A program made the position numbers and the translations under genes. A DNA stretch of 64,000 nucleotides from Marinobacter salicampi (GTDB taxonomy: Bacteria; Pseudomonadota; Gammaproteobacteria; Pseudomonadales; Oleiphilaceae), in assembly GCF_011074795.1 (NCBI RefSeq), contig NZ_JAAMPF010000031.1, forward strand, positions 1 to 64,000, given 5' to 3'. Shown one piece after another: positions 26,707 through 35,515 of the stretch. How positions within the stretch are numbered: the stretch's first letter is position 1; each line of letters begins with the position of its first letter. The notes under the pieces are model-generated. The model was not told where the DNA came from. It worked only from the letters and a program-made list of their open reading frames with translations, and did no database searches.

Positions 26707-27375
26707 ATGTCTTTTGCCAGCATTTATCAACAGGCCATCGTCCGCAAGGGTGGAGAGGCTGCCATGAAAGACCTTTTGCCTCCGGTAGCCCAGGCAGAGC
26801 AGCTGACATCCACAGGAGACGATCGTTACCTCTCGGAAGTGACTCGCTGTGTCTTCAAGGCTGGTTTTGTCTGGCGCGTGATCGATAACAAATGGCCCGG
26901 CTTTGAGGCCGCTTTTGAAGGCTTTATTCCCCTGTACTGGCAACAGGTGTCGCCGGAGGTGCTTGAGAACCTGCTGCAGGATGAGCGTATTGTGCGGAAC
27001 ATGCAGAAGATCCGGACGGTGCCCGGCAACGCGAGGATGATTGTCGGGGCTGGCCGAGAGCACGGAAGTTTCGGGGAGTTTCTCGACTCATGGCCGTCCG
27101 ATGACCAGGCGGGTTTGCTGCTCTGGCTCAAGTGGAACGGCGCGCGGCTGGGGGGAAACACCGCTCAGTATTTTCTTCGTCGGGTCGGATGGGACGGCTT
27201 CATCCTGTCGTCTGATGTGATAGCCGGCTTGCAGCGAGAGCAGCTCCTGGACGCCACGCCTGGCACCAGGAAGGCACTCAGGCAGGCGCAACAGGCTTTC
27301 AACACCTGGCACCAGGAGACAGGTCTGCCGTACAGCCACCTCTCACGCATTCTCTCCTTCACGGTGGGCGACTGA
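26707..27375 (+). CDS. DNA-3-methyladenine glycosylase I family protein
   Basis: The 222-residue protein resembles Tag-family base-excision glycosylases: a helical core with EVTRCVFKAGFVWRVIDNKWPGFEAAF, then RIVRNMQKIRTVPGNA and a helix-hairpin-like end GLPYSHLSRIL. Typical Tag zinc-binding Cys/His residues are not evident, so this is a divergent subgroup and its exact lesion specificity is not certain. Its end overlaps the end of the convergent DUF3135 gene by 33 bases. Confidence 0.75.
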   Translation: MSFASIYQQAIVRKGGEAAMKDLLPPVAQAEQLTSTGDDRYLSEVTRCVFKAGFVWRVIDNKWPGFEAAFEGFIPLYWQQVSPEVLENLLQDERIVRNMQKIRTVPGNARMIVGAGREHGSFGEFLDSWPSDDQAGLLLWLKWNGARLGGNTAQYFLRRVGWDGFILSSDVIAGLQREQLLDATPGTRKALRQAQQAFNTWHQETGLPYSHLSRILSFTVGD

Positions 27376-27720
27376 AGACGGTCGTGAGCGCTTATCCCCG
27401 GACCGGACAAGGGACCAGCTCCACTTCGGGTGAACGACACGGCCGGAAGCTCTCTCAGAGGTTGATCCTGACTGTAGGGCAAGATTCAGACGCTGCAGGG
27501 AGTCATGCATCATGGCCTGGATCTCAATGAGGGCTTTCAGGGGGGTGCGTGCAAGCTGACGTCTGGAGTCGATGACGAATTGTAGCCCCCTGAGGCGGCG
27601 TTCGCTGGCCGGGCCCGCGCTGCGGATGCAATCTTCGATAAGTTCGGCCCTGAGGGCTTCAAAAGCTGCGGGGTCCTGCGAGGCTAGTGTCTCGAGCTCT
27701 TCGAATGATGGCTGTTTCAT
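27343..27720 (-). CDS. DUF3135 domain protein
   Basis: The 125-residue protein begins PSFEELETLASQDPAAFEAL and contains RRLRGLQFVIDSRRQLARTPL followed by a helix ending MMHDSLQRL. These are the marks of DUF3135, a small cytoplasmic family of unknown function in marine gammaproteobacteria. The last about 40 residues are a low-complexity basic tail whose coding sequence overlaps the convergent glycosylase gene by 33 bases. Confidence 0.8.
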   Translation of the reverse strand: MKQPSFEELETLASQDPAAFEALRAELIEDCIRSAGPASERRLRGLQFVIDSRRQLARTPLKALIEIQAMMHDSLQRLNLALQSGSTSERASGRVVHPKWSWSLVRSGDKRSRPSSVAHREGENA

Positions 27721-27847
27721 AGACTTTCCTTCCCTGAAAGTTAACTCATCCTTATCTTTACCCTAGCGCTACCTTGGCTTGATGTCGAGTTCTGTTGGGA
27801 TCGGTGCGTGGGAGGCAGCTATGAACACCTGGGGAGAGGGTGCCGAT

Positions 27848-27891
27848 GTGACTGCACGGGCGTGCAGTCACTCCCGACCCCGCTGCACGCC
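27848..27891 (-). terminator. two mutually exclusive hairpins after the SDR gene
   Basis: GTGACTGCAC (27848-27857) pairs with GTGCAGTCAC (27862-27871) over a 4-base loop. The middle part GGCGTGCAG (27859-27867) could instead pair with CTGCACGCC (27883-27891). Both stems are perfect and lie just past the stop of the minus-strand SDR gene. No T tract follows, so a 3'-end structure is likely but unproven. Confidence 0.45.
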
Positions 27892-27900
27892 AGAGGCCTG

Positions 27901-28908
27901 TCAGGCCGATTGGTGGTTGCGGATACTTGTTATAGTCGCGAGACTGATGCCAAGGCCAAGCAGGGCCGCTCCGATGAAAGCACTTCTTTCGCGACTGTAT
28001 CCGGGGTTGGTGTAGGTGGCCGATGACTCAAGCCAGCCGTCATCGACACTGACCCGGCTGTCGATCGGCTCATGGACATTGCCGTGAGTGTCGAGGGCCG
28101 GCCGGTCCTGGAAATGCCTGTGCTCTGCCATAGGTCCGAATAGCCGTTCGGCCAGGGACGGCGCAAAGCTGCGCAGGAAATTGAGCTGCTTTGCTGCTGA
28201 TCCGGGCAGCACCTCGCGTTTGGGGTTTTTCATGAGATCAACAATGGCTTCGACAATCAGGTCGGTGCTGTGTACCGGATCCAGGGGTTTGATGGCCTGA
28301 CCACTGAAGTTCGCGGCGTGGCTGAAAAAGGGCGTATCGGTGGAGGGGGGTAGTACCGAACAGATCTTGATCTCGGGAGCGTCCTGCAATTCCATGCGCA
28401 GGGACTCGGTCAGTCCTTCAACGCCCCACTTACTGATGGAATAGGCGCTGGCGAAGGGGGCGCCAATATGGCCCACCACCGATGAGACATTAATCAATAT
28501 ACCCTGTCCCTGCTCCCGAAATGCTGGAATGGCGACCCGGGCGCCGTGGATATAACCAAACAGATTGGTTTCTATCACCCTGCGGTAATCCCGATACGGT
28601 ACCTCTTCCAGTCGCCCGAAAGCAGCCACCCCGGCGTTGTTGACCCAGACATCAATTCGCCCGAATTCTTCAATCGCTTTACGGCCAACCTCTTCAACAT
28701 GGTGCAGGTCTGCAACGTCGCCCGCCACAACCAGCACCTCAGCACCTTTTTCAGCGCACTCCCGTGAAACTTCTTCCAGTGCGTCCGAGCGTCTCGCCGT
28801 CAAGACCAGGGCGGCGCCTGCCGAGGCACACTTGAGTGCGGTGCCGTAACCGATACCTGATGAAGCGCCTGTTATTACCACCACCTTGTTCGAAATCCCC
28901 TTTGCCAT
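27901..28908 (-). CDS. SDR family oxidoreductase with C-terminal membrane helix
   Basis: The 335-residue protein has TGASSGIGYGTA, VNNAGVAAFG, the catalytic NVSSVVG with YSISKWGVEGL (Tyr-x-x-x-Lys) and a longer C-terminus than classical SDRs. It ends with a hydrophobic helix (AFIGAALLGLGISLATITSI, about 307-326), which would anchor it to the inner membrane. AAGGAGAAGG precedes the start. Its substrate is unknown; membrane anchoring suggests a lipid or quinone-like compound, which is inference. Confidence 0.9.
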   Translation of the reverse strand: MAKGISNKVVVITGASSGIGYGTALKCASAGAALVLTARRSDALEEVSRECAEKGAEVLVVAGDVADLHHVEEVGRKAIEEFGRIDVWVNNAGVAAFGRLEEVPYRDYRRVIETNLFGYIHGARVAIPAFREQGQGILINVSSVVGHIGAPFASAYSISKWGVEGLTESLRMELQDAPEIKICSVLPPSTDTPFFSHAANFSGQAIKPLDPVHSTDLIVEAIVDLMKNPKREVLPGSAAKQLNFLRSFAPSLAERLFGPMAEHRHFQDRPALDTHGNVHEPIDSRVSVDDGWLESSATYTNPGYSRERSAFIGAALLGLGISLATITSIRNHQSA

Positions 28909-29155
28909 GGGCCTTCTCCTTTTCCGACGATGTGACTTTCCTGGGCCGTACCCTGCCTGAAGAACAGGCCGGGCCGTCGCGTAGAGTTCCTGGTCATGAA
29001 AAATGCAAGATATGCGCCGGAAGGCCAGGCCCGCAGCCAGGCCATAGATGGCCGTCCGTTAGGCTGGAGGTCGGCAAAATTTACGGTTTACAGGTAATGG
29101 ATACAGAGCGGTTGTGCTCTCGGGCTATGGCCTGCTCCCTGAACGAGCAATACGC

Positions 29156-30277
29156 TCATCGGATAAATGTCATCCAGGCGCTCAGGGTACCCAGCACCCG
29201 CCTCAGAAGTTTCTGCGTGACTGATCTTTCTCGCCAGGACGCAAAGCTGATTTCCTGACTTCGGGAGAGATTACTTTCGAAGGTGGCTGCCACCTCACTG
29301 GCAAACTGCCGGTCGTCCACTTCCTGATTGGCTTCCAGGTTCCAACGCAGGCTCCAGTGGTCAAAATTACAGGAGCCCAGGGTGCACCAGTCATCGACCA
29401 GGCACAGCTTGGCGTGGGTAAAAGATGCCTGGTATTCATAGATGCGTACGCCTGCTTTGAGCAGTCTTCCGTAATAGCTCCTGCCAGCATGACGTACTGT
29501 AGGGTGATCATGATTTCTACCCGCAACCAGCAAACGGACATCGACGCCCCGTTGCGCTGCCTGTTGTAAACTTTGGCGCAGGCTGAATGTGGGTATGAAA
29601 TAGGGCGTGTATAGCCACACCCGTCGCCTGGCCCGGTTGATCTGGGCCTGGAGCGAAAATCTGATGGCCTGGTGCAGGCGACCCCGGCCCCAGATAACCC
29701 GCCCACGCATGTTCTCGTGCTGGGGGCGCGCGGCGCTGATCGCAGTCGCTTTATAGGCCGACACCTCTTTGTGCGGGCCCCTCACACCTGGAGAATTCCA
29801 CAGCCGTCTGAACAGGAGGAGCCAGTCGTTGACTACGGGCCCCTCTATACGGACCAGAAGATCATACCAGCTGCCAAGGAACTCGTCGGTAAAGCAGACG
29901 CCCCCTGTGTAGGCTACCCGCCTGTCGATAAGCATCAGTTTTCGATGGTCCCGTCTCAGGTTATGGCACCAGCGAATCCGGGACAGGGGATTGAAAAAGG
30001 CGAGCGCTATACCTGCAGAGGTCAACCGACGCTGGTCGGCCTGGCTGAATCCCTGGCTGCCAACATGGTCAAGAAGAACCTGAACATGAACGCCACGGCC
30101 TGCTGCCCGGATGAGGGCATCCAGAATGCGGTCAGTAAATTCTCCGGACTCGACCAGGTATTGTTCGACAAGTACCGATTCGGAGGCATTATCGATGCTG
30201 GTGAGCAGCTCCGGTAAATAGCGGTCGCTTTCGGGGAAGAGTGCAAAGCAATTTCCGTTGCGCCATACATTCTGCAT
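29156..30277 (-). CDS. phospholipase D-type cardiolipin synthase (ClsB-like)
   Basis: From the ATG at 30277 the protein has 373 residues and two HKD motifs, HRKLMLIDRR...GG and HAKLCLVDDW...GSCNFD, characteristic of phospholipase D-type synthases. It lacks the N-terminal membrane helices of ClsA and so resembles ClsB, which makes cardiolipin or phosphatidylglycerol from phospholipids. The frame extends to 30370, but the start MQNVWRNGN fits the family better. It lies alone on its strand. Confidence 0.85.
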   Translation of the reverse strand: MQNVWRNGNCFALFPESDRYLPELLTSIDNASESVLVEQYLVESGEFTDRILDALIRAAGRGVHVQVLLDHVGSQGFSQADQRRLTSAGIALAFFNPLSRIRWCHNLRRDHRKLMLIDRRVAYTGGVCFTDEFLGSWYDLLVRIEGPVVNDWLLLFRRLWNSPGVRGPHKEVSAYKATAISAARPQHENMRGRVIWGRGRLHQAIRFSLQAQINRARRRVWLYTPYFIPTFSLRQSLQQAAQRGVDVRLLVAGRNHDHPTVRHAGRSYYGRLLKAGVRIYEYQASFTHAKLCLVDDWCTLGSCNFDHWSLRWNLEANQEVDDRQFASEVAATFESNLSRSQEISFASWRERSVTQKLLRRVLGTLSAWMTFIR

Positions 30278-30598
30278 GGATGCATCCTGCCTGGGTTGGT
30301 TTTCAACGCACAAGGTACCCGGGTCCTGGCCCCTGTTCGGTATCACGATCAGGCTACCTGCCCGTGCCACCCGGCTGCAATCCGGTTGTTCAGAAGAGCT
30401 CGGGTATGTGCTTTTGAGGAATATTGATGAGAGTCGGCCTGATATCGCGTATCCATAACCTGCTGCGCCAGAAAACCGCCTCGATGGTGGAGGTGCCCTC
30501 CATCCGTGCTATCCATTAAGCATCGTTAATTGGTGCTCCTGCTGCTAACTGATAGCCTCAAATTGTAGTTATAGATTGGCTACATCCAAGGAGGACGT
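30278..30598. other. 321-base gap before csbD
   Basis: The region between the divergent ClsB-like and CsbD genes has no firmly supported gene. A 30-codon frame (30427-30519, beginning MRVGLISRIHNLLRQ) has GAGG 8 bases before its ATG and may be a small peptide, but nothing else supports it. The csbD ribosome site AAGGAGG lies at the right end. Confidence 0.35.
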
Positions 30599-30787
30599 AT
30601 GAAAGATCCCAAGCAGGATAAAGCAGAGGGCACCCTTGATAAGATCAAGGGCAAATTGAAGGAATTGACCGGTCGGGCAACTGATGATGAGCAGACCGAG
30701 GCCGAAGGTAAGGCCGAGAACACCAAGGGTCATGCAAAGGAAACCAAAGGCAAGGTCAAGGATACGGTCAAGTCTGGCCAGCGTTGA
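30599..30787 (+). CDS. CsbD family stress protein
   Basis: The 62-residue, very hydrophilic protein (DKIKGKLKELTGRATDDEQTEAEGKAENTKG in parts) is a CsbD-like protein. Such proteins are highly charged, probably disordered or helical, and are induced in many bacteria under general or osmotic stress; their molecular role is unknown. AAGGAGG lies before the ATG. A terminator follows, so it is a single-gene unit. Confidence 0.93.
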   Translation: MKDPKQDKAEGTLDKIKGKLKELTGRATDDEQTEAEGKAENTKGHAKETKGKVKDTVKSGQR

Positions 30788-30849
30788 TACTTACGCCAAA
30801 CGGGTTTTCAGTTGCACAGTTGTGCCGATGAAGAGTTGTTCCGATAAAG

Positions 30850-30888
30850 AAGGAGCCCTCAGTCTAAATGGCTGAGTGCTCCTTTTTT
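30850..30888 (+). terminator. Rho-independent terminator of csbD
   Basis: AAGGAGC (30850-30856) pairs with GCTCCTT (30878-30884), with an inner CTCAG/CTGAG stem, followed by six T. It separates csbD from the endonuclease V gene. Confidence 0.9.
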
Positions 30889-30948
30889 GTTTGGGAAATT
30901 GGTTTACGGCTATACATCAGGAATTACCGGACGGAAGCAGATCACGTG

Positions 30949-31650
30949 ATGCATAACCTCACTGAAGAGTGGGCCGGGTTGACGCCGCGCCAGGCCATCG
31001 CCTTACAGAAAAAAGCGGCGTCCCGCGTTATTCTTGAAGATGATCTACCCGAAATCAAGACGGTCGCGGGGGTAGATGTGGGTTTCGAAAACAAAGCCAC
31101 GGCTCGCGCGGCGATCGTAGTCCTTCGTCTGGATGACCTGGTGCCGGTTGACTATGCAATAGCCAAACTCCCGGTGCCCATGCCCTATATTCCCGGACTG
31201 CTCTCGTTCCGTGAGTGCCCGGTTATCCTCGAAGCCCTGGCGAAGCTGGTCCATAAGCCTGACCTCCTGCTGTGCGACGGCCATGGCATTGCGCACCCCC
31301 GACGTCTGGGCGTAGCGGCACACACTGGATTGCTTACGGGGCTGCCTGCCATCGGCGTAGGCAAAAGCCGCCTGACCGGTACCCACGGGACCGTGCCCGA
31401 GGGTAGGGGTGAATGGACGCCGTTAATGGACCGGGATGAGCAAATCGGTGCCATATTACGCACCCGTACCGGCGTTAAGCCCCTGATCGTCTCCCCCGGG
31501 CATCGCATCAGCCTTCAGACTGCGGTGCATTATGTGATGGCGTGTACGACCCGCTACAGGCTTCCCGAGACCACCCGTTGGGCCGATGGCGTGGCATCAG
31601 CCCGGGGCCAGAAGTGGCTGAAGCAACTTGAGCAGCTTTCAGGCGCCTGA
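30949..31650 (+). CDS. nfi: endonuclease V
   Basis: The 233-residue protein has the family landmarks AGVDVGFE (active-site Asp), PYIPGLLSFRE, the second acidic site in LLCDGHGIAHPRRLG and GVAKSRLTG-like GVGKSRLTG. Endonuclease V nicks DNA near deoxyinosine and other deaminated bases. Both GTG at 30946 and ATG at 30949 could start it; the frame further upstream runs through a terminator and is excluded. It is convergent with the kinase-phosphatase gene. Confidence 0.95.
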   Translation: MHNLTEEWAGLTPRQAIALQKKAASRVILEDDLPEIKTVAGVDVGFENKATARAAIVVLRLDDLVPVDYAIAKLPVPMPYIPGLLSFRECPVILEALAKLVHKPDLLLCDGHGIAHPRRLGVAAHTGLLTGLPAIGVGKSRLTGTHGTVPEGRGEWTPLMDRDEQIGAILRTRTGVKPLIVSPGHRISLQTAVHYVMACTTRYRLPETTRWADGVASARGQKWLKQLEQLSGA

Positions 31651-31662
31651 TGCGTCGACGCC

Positions 31663-33381
31663 TTACTGGCTCAACAAAACCGCAATGACCGCCGTCAGAA
31701 TGGCTGAAACTCCCTGCCAGAACAGCACGGGGTTGCGTTCCAGCAAGGGGGGTCGTGATCTGTTCAGAAAGGTCTTGTTGGGATGTCGCAGGTCAAACGT
31801 CAGTTCGGACAGTTCCTGGTAGCGCTTTTCGGGGTTAGGGTGTACTGCTTTTCGCAGGGTTTCATCGATCCATGAGGGTATTTCCCGTTCATCGTCAAGT
31901 ACTGACCTGTAGGTCAGCCTGCGCTGGGAGGCAGCGGTGCGGGTCTTGGCGACCTGGGTGCCATAGGGGAAACGCCCGGACAGCATGTGATACGCGAGCA
32001 CCCCCAGGGAATACAGGTCAGACCGGGTCGTACCCACTTCGCCCAGAAAGTACTCGGGTGCCATATACAAGGCTGTACCCGGTATGGCGCCCTCTTCGAC
32101 TTGATAAGCCTCCACAACACCGGCAACCCGGGCTGAACCAAAGTCAATCAGCTTTACGGTTCCGGTGGTGTCGATCATCACATTGGCGAGCCTGAGATCC
32201 TGATGCAATATCTCCATCCGGTGAAGCGCATACAGGCCACGGGCGATCTGTTCCACGATGCCCCGCACTGTTTCCAGATCCGGAGAAGGGTTATCCGTCA
32301 GCCACTGGCCCAGGGTCTGGCCATCTATGAATTCAGTCACGGTATACAGGAAATTGCGCTGGCGGGTCTGAACACCCGCCTTCAACACATGGGCGCTGTT
32401 GACGCGTCGAGCGATCCATTCCTCCATCAGGAACTGCTCGAGGTAGGCCGGATCGTCCCTCAGGTCGATGGACGGAATTTTCAGCACCACCTGGGTATCG
32501 GTTTCCTGATCCAGCCCAAGGTACACGTGGCTGCGACAGGACGAGTGGAGCTCCCGCAGTACCGTATAACCGTCAAACCGGACGCGTGGCTCCAGCAGGG
32601 GCGGAAAAGGCAGTCGGTCCACCTGGCTGTTGAGGTCATTGGCCTGGGGCTGTGGCAGGGTTTCGACACGGACAATCTGCACGCTCAGATTGTCTTCACT
32701 GCCGTGCTCGAATGCCTGCGTGACAATTCGTCTGGCGGCTTCATCCAGATCATCACAATTGTCCTGTATGTTACTGATAAGTAAATCAGTATCGGTATGT
32801 TCATAAACGCCATCAGTCGCCAGCAGGAAAATATCACCCTCGCTCAAGGGCAAGGCCTGATGGTCCAGCTCCAACAGCGGCTCAACCCCGAGCGCGCGGC
32901 TCAGGTAACTTTCCGTCTGAGAGATCCATAGCCGGTGGTCGTTGGTCAACTGTTCCAGAGCTTTGCCCCGAAGCCGGTAGACGCGGGTGTCGCCGACGTG
33001 AAAGACGTAGCCTGTGCGGGCCTTGAGTACCAGGGCGCTCAAGGTGCAGACATAACCTTTATCCCTGTCATACCGGTACGGACTATTGCGGCTCTGGGAA
33101 TATAGCCACGAGTTGGTAGCGGTGACTACCCGTTCCACTGAATGCCTGACAGACCAGGCCTCAGACGTGCAGAAGTAGTCGTCAAGAAAGCTCTTTACCG
33201 CCGTTTCGCTGGCGATGTGGCTGACCTCGCTGCTGCTGATCCCGTCTGCCATGGCAAAAGCCAGGCCTTTGAGCCCGACTTGGGAAGGCTTGGGCAGATA
33301 ACAGCCGAGGAAATCCTGGTTGGCCGGTTTGCGCCCTTTGTCAGAATGCTGGCCGACAGAGACTTTGAGGTAACGGCTCAT
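31663..33381 (-). CDS. bifunctional PP2C phosphatase / Ser-Thr protein kinase
   Basis: The 572-residue protein has a PP2C domain (about 1-240: MADGISSSEV, FHVGDTRVYRL, LLATDGVYEH, SEDNLSVQIVRVE) and a kinase domain (about 265-535: VVLKIP lysine, HQDLRLANVMI catalytic loop, LIDFGSARV, PEYFLGEVGTTRSDLYSLG), ending in a membrane helix. His-Gln-Asp replaces the usual His-Arg-Asp. A phosphatase and a kinase in one chain, next to a transporter gene, is an arrangement known in pseudomonad nitrate assimilation clusters. It follows the FNT channel gene with a 52-base gap. Its targets are unknown. Confidence 0.93.
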   Translation of the reverse strand: MSRYLKVSVGQHSDKGRKPANQDFLGCYLPKPSQVGLKGLAFAMADGISSSEVSHIASETAVKSFLDDYFCTSEAWSVRHSVERVVTATNSWLYSQSRNSPYRYDRDKGYVCTLSALVLKARTGYVFHVGDTRVYRLRGKALEQLTNDHRLWISQTESYLSRALGVEPLLELDHQALPLSEGDIFLLATDGVYEHTDTDLLISNIQDNCDDLDEAARRIVTQAFEHGSEDNLSVQIVRVETLPQPQANDLNSQVDRLPFPPLLEPRVRFDGYTVLRELHSSCRSHVYLGLDQETDTQVVLKIPSIDLRDDPAYLEQFLMEEWIARRVNSAHVLKAGVQTRQRNFLYTVTEFIDGQTLGQWLTDNPSPDLETVRGIVEQIARGLYALHRMEILHQDLRLANVMIDTTGTVKLIDFGSARVAGVVEAYQVEEGAIPGTALYMAPEYFLGEVGTTRSDLYSLGVLAYHMLSGRFPYGTQVAKTRTAASQRRLTYRSVLDDEREIPSWIDETLRKAVHPNPEKRYQELSELTFDLRHPNKTFLNRSRPPLLERNPVLFWQGVSAILTAVIAVLLSQ

Positions 33382-33433
33382 GGCAATGACCAGAGCCCCG
33401 GCATCAGCCCGGGCCCTGGGTAAGCTCCTGTGC

Positions 33434-34264
33434 TCAGGCCGGAACGCGGGTGGTAGCGGAAGCCCGCTTTGCGCCGGTACGGATATGGGTGGTGTATAGG
33501 GTCAGGCCGGTAAACGCCAGGCCGCCGACAAGATTGCCCAGCACCGTCGGGATCTCATTCCAAATCAGGTAATCCATGACCGAGAAGCTCCCGCCAAGAA
33601 TAATGCCGGAGGGGAAGAGGAACATATTGACCACTGAGTGCTCGAAGCCCATGAAGAAGAACAGCATGATGGGCATCCACATGGCGATAACCTTGCCGCT
33701 TACGGATGTGGAAATCATGGCGCCGACCACGCCCATGGAGACCATCCAGTTGCACAGCATGCCCCGCAGGAAAATGGTGAACCAGCCTGCAGCACCATAT
33801 TCTGCATAACCCAGGGTACGTGACTCGCCAACGCCGGCGATTTTCTCCCCAACGGCGCCCGGATCAATATTGAAGCCATAGGTCAACACAAAGGCCATCA
33901 TGAAGGCGACAGTCAGGGCGCCAGCGAAATTACCGACGAATACCAGTCCCCAGTTTCTGAGGATGCCGTTGGTCGTCACCCCGGGGCGTTTGTCGAGCCA
34001 GGCCAGGGGCGTCAACATGAAGACTCCCGTCAGCAGATCAAAGCCCATCAGGTACAGCATGCAGAAGCCCACAGGGAACAGCACCGAACCCAGCAGAAAG
34101 CTGCCTGTCTCGACGGCAACGGTAATGGCGAAGACAGCAGCCAGAGCGAGAATGGCCCCTGCCATGAAGGAGCGGATCAAAGTATCCCGGGTGGACATAT
34201 GAATCTTGGATTCGCCAGCGTCGACCATCTTCGTTACGAATTCCGACGGAACCAAATAAGACAT
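33434..34264 (-). CDS. formate/nitrite transporter (FNT) family channel
   Basis: The 276-residue protein has six predicted membrane helices and FNT landmarks including the FVGNFAGAL segment and MLCNWMVSMGV with the conserved Asn-Trp. FNT channels carry formate, nitrite or related monocarboxylates. The substrate cannot be chosen from sequence alone; the adjacent PP2C-kinase, seen next to nitrate/nitrite transporters elsewhere, favours nitrite. AGAGG precedes the start. The promoter region includes a terminator hairpin upstream of the gene. Confidence 0.9.
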   Translation of the reverse strand: MSYLVPSEFVTKMVDAGESKIHMSTRDTLIRSFMAGAILALAAVFAITVAVETGSFLLGSVLFPVGFCMLYLMGFDLLTGVFMLTPLAWLDKRPGVTTNGILRNWGLVFVGNFAGALTVAFMMAFVLTYGFNIDPGAVGEKIAGVGESRTLGYAEYGAAGWFTIFLRGMLCNWMVSMGVVGAMISTSVSGKVIAMWMPIMLFFFMGFEHSVVNMFLFPSGIILGGSFSVMDYLIWNEIPTVLGNLVGGLAFTGLTLYTTHIRTGAKRASATTRVPA

Positions 34265-34712
34265 GTTTCGTTTTCCTCTTTCATTTTATGTTCGGACTGC
34301 ACAATATCTGTTCAGCCGTGGTCAGTGATTGACGCTACTGTGCCTTTCGCAAGCCACAAAAAAACGGCGCCGCACCTGGCCTGTCTTTCAGGAAGGTGAG
34401 GACGCCGTTGTCCAGATGTGCTCAAATTGTCGGGTCAGTGCTGCCCAGTTGATTAATGTTGGGTTTAACTAGGCAACAGTCGTGCCTATGTTTTTGGTGA
34501 TTTTGAAAGGTAATTAAAAACAAAAGCGTAGAGCGTCTATAGAGAATCGTTCTAGGTAGAGGTATGGGTGCAAAATGTATCGCGCACCAGCATCGTACAC
34601 AGAAGAGCCGCCGGTTCGCCTGTCCGCCCCATTTGAGTTCAACGATGCTTTGGGCCTCTTGTGGCGGAGCACGTACACTCGGCGTCACCGGTCTCTAGGC
34701 AAGGAGAGAGCA
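34265..34712. other. divergent intergenic region between FNT and EcsC genes
   Basis: This 448-base gap has no supported gene. It holds a terminator-like hairpin on the minus strand (34357-34409), a small inverted repeat AGGCA/TGCCT (34471-34475 and 34483-34487), and AT-rich sequence with TATAGA-like elements near 34535-34545. On the right it holds the ribosome site of the EcsC-family gene. Confidence 0.5.
34357..34409 (-). terminator. terminator-like leader hairpin before the FNT gene
   Basis: On the minus strand AACGGCG and CGCCGTT close a long hairpin with inner CACCT/AGGTG and CCTG/CAGG stems and an AAAGA loop, followed by seven T. No gene lies upstream of it on this strand, so it would end a leader transcript about 93 bases before the FNT start, as an attenuator does. 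Confidence 0.75.
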
Positions 34713-35417
34713 ATGACCAAATCAGGGAAAGAGCAAAAAGAGAATCGTTGGGTCGAGAAAGTCAAATCGATCATTCTCGATGTGGATCCGGCTGAGATCT
34801 ACCAGGACGCCCGGGATGCCGGGCTCAATGTTGCCGGCGTTGAGGACTTCAGGGGCCTGGGCAATCAATACGACCGAGTTGAGGAGCTGATGGCGCAGTA
34901 TGCCCGAAAGGCGGCACGGTATTGCGCCACCAGCGGAGCCGCCGCCGGTTTTGGCGGCCCGGTTACCGCCTTTACCCTGGGCGGCATGGATCTGGCAAAC
35001 CTTGCAGCACAGCTCTATTGGCTTAACCAGCGTTTGGCTATTGTTAACGGGTTCGACCTGGACGCCCCCCATCAAGTGGAGCAGGCACAGGAAATCTACC
35101 TCAGGTCTCTGGGTCTCGATGCGGCCGCCCAGGCTACCCTCAAGCAGCAGATTCTCTGGGCCACCAGTCTGTCAGGTAAGCGCAGTGCCGGGGCGTCGGC
35201 CGGGCCTGTGGCTAAAATCATGCTGACCATCGCGCGCAAACTGAGCATCAAGCTGACGTCCAAGCGGGCGACACGGTTGGTGCCTGTTGTGGGCGGCGTT
35301 TTCGGTGCCGGCGTGAATTACGCATTTGCTAAAAGCGCTGCCGAGACAATGATTGACCTATTCAGGGAGGCTTATGGAAGGGCTTGGACCACTGATCATA
35401 ACCGTATGATTCAATGA
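34713..35417 (+). CDS. EcsC family protein
   Basis: The 234-residue protein has a helical N-terminus, then ARKAARYCATSGAAAGFGGPVTAFTLGGMDLANLAAQLYWL and a C-terminal VPVVGGVFGAGVNYAFA, in segments typical of EcsC-like proteins. These are membrane-associated but not transporters, and their role is unclear. The ATG at 34713 follows AAGGAGAG and is preferred to the longer open frame. It stands alone, divergent from the FNT gene. Confidence 0.8.
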   Translation: MTKSGKEQKENRWVEKVKSIILDVDPAEIYQDARDAGLNVAGVEDFRGLGNQYDRVEELMAQYARKAARYCATSGAAAGFGGPVTAFTLGGMDLANLAAQLYWLNQRLAIVNGFDLDAPHQVEQAQEIYLRSLGLDAAAQATLKQQILWATSLSGKRSAGASAGPVAKIMLTIARKLSIKLTSKRATRLVPVVGGVFGAGVNYAFAKSAAETMIDLFREAYGRAWTTDHNRMIQ

Positions 35418-35515
35418 CACATTACAAGAGGTATCAAAGCGACTAGTGTAAGTGGCGAGGGAGACGTCTTTCGGGTCGGAACACGCGAACGAATTGACAA
35501 TACAGGGAGATAGTT

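Noticed and set aside
30427..30519. 30-codon frame beginning MRVGLISRIHNLLRQ
   Set aside because: It has a fair GAGG before the ATG but nothing else supports it; I mention it only in the gap entry.
34357..34409. ANTAR (NasT/NasR) antiterminator target
   Set aside because: An AAAGA loop is five bases rather than the hexanucleotide A-x-x-G pattern, and no second small hairpin with the right loop was found. The attenuator idea is kept but not this class.
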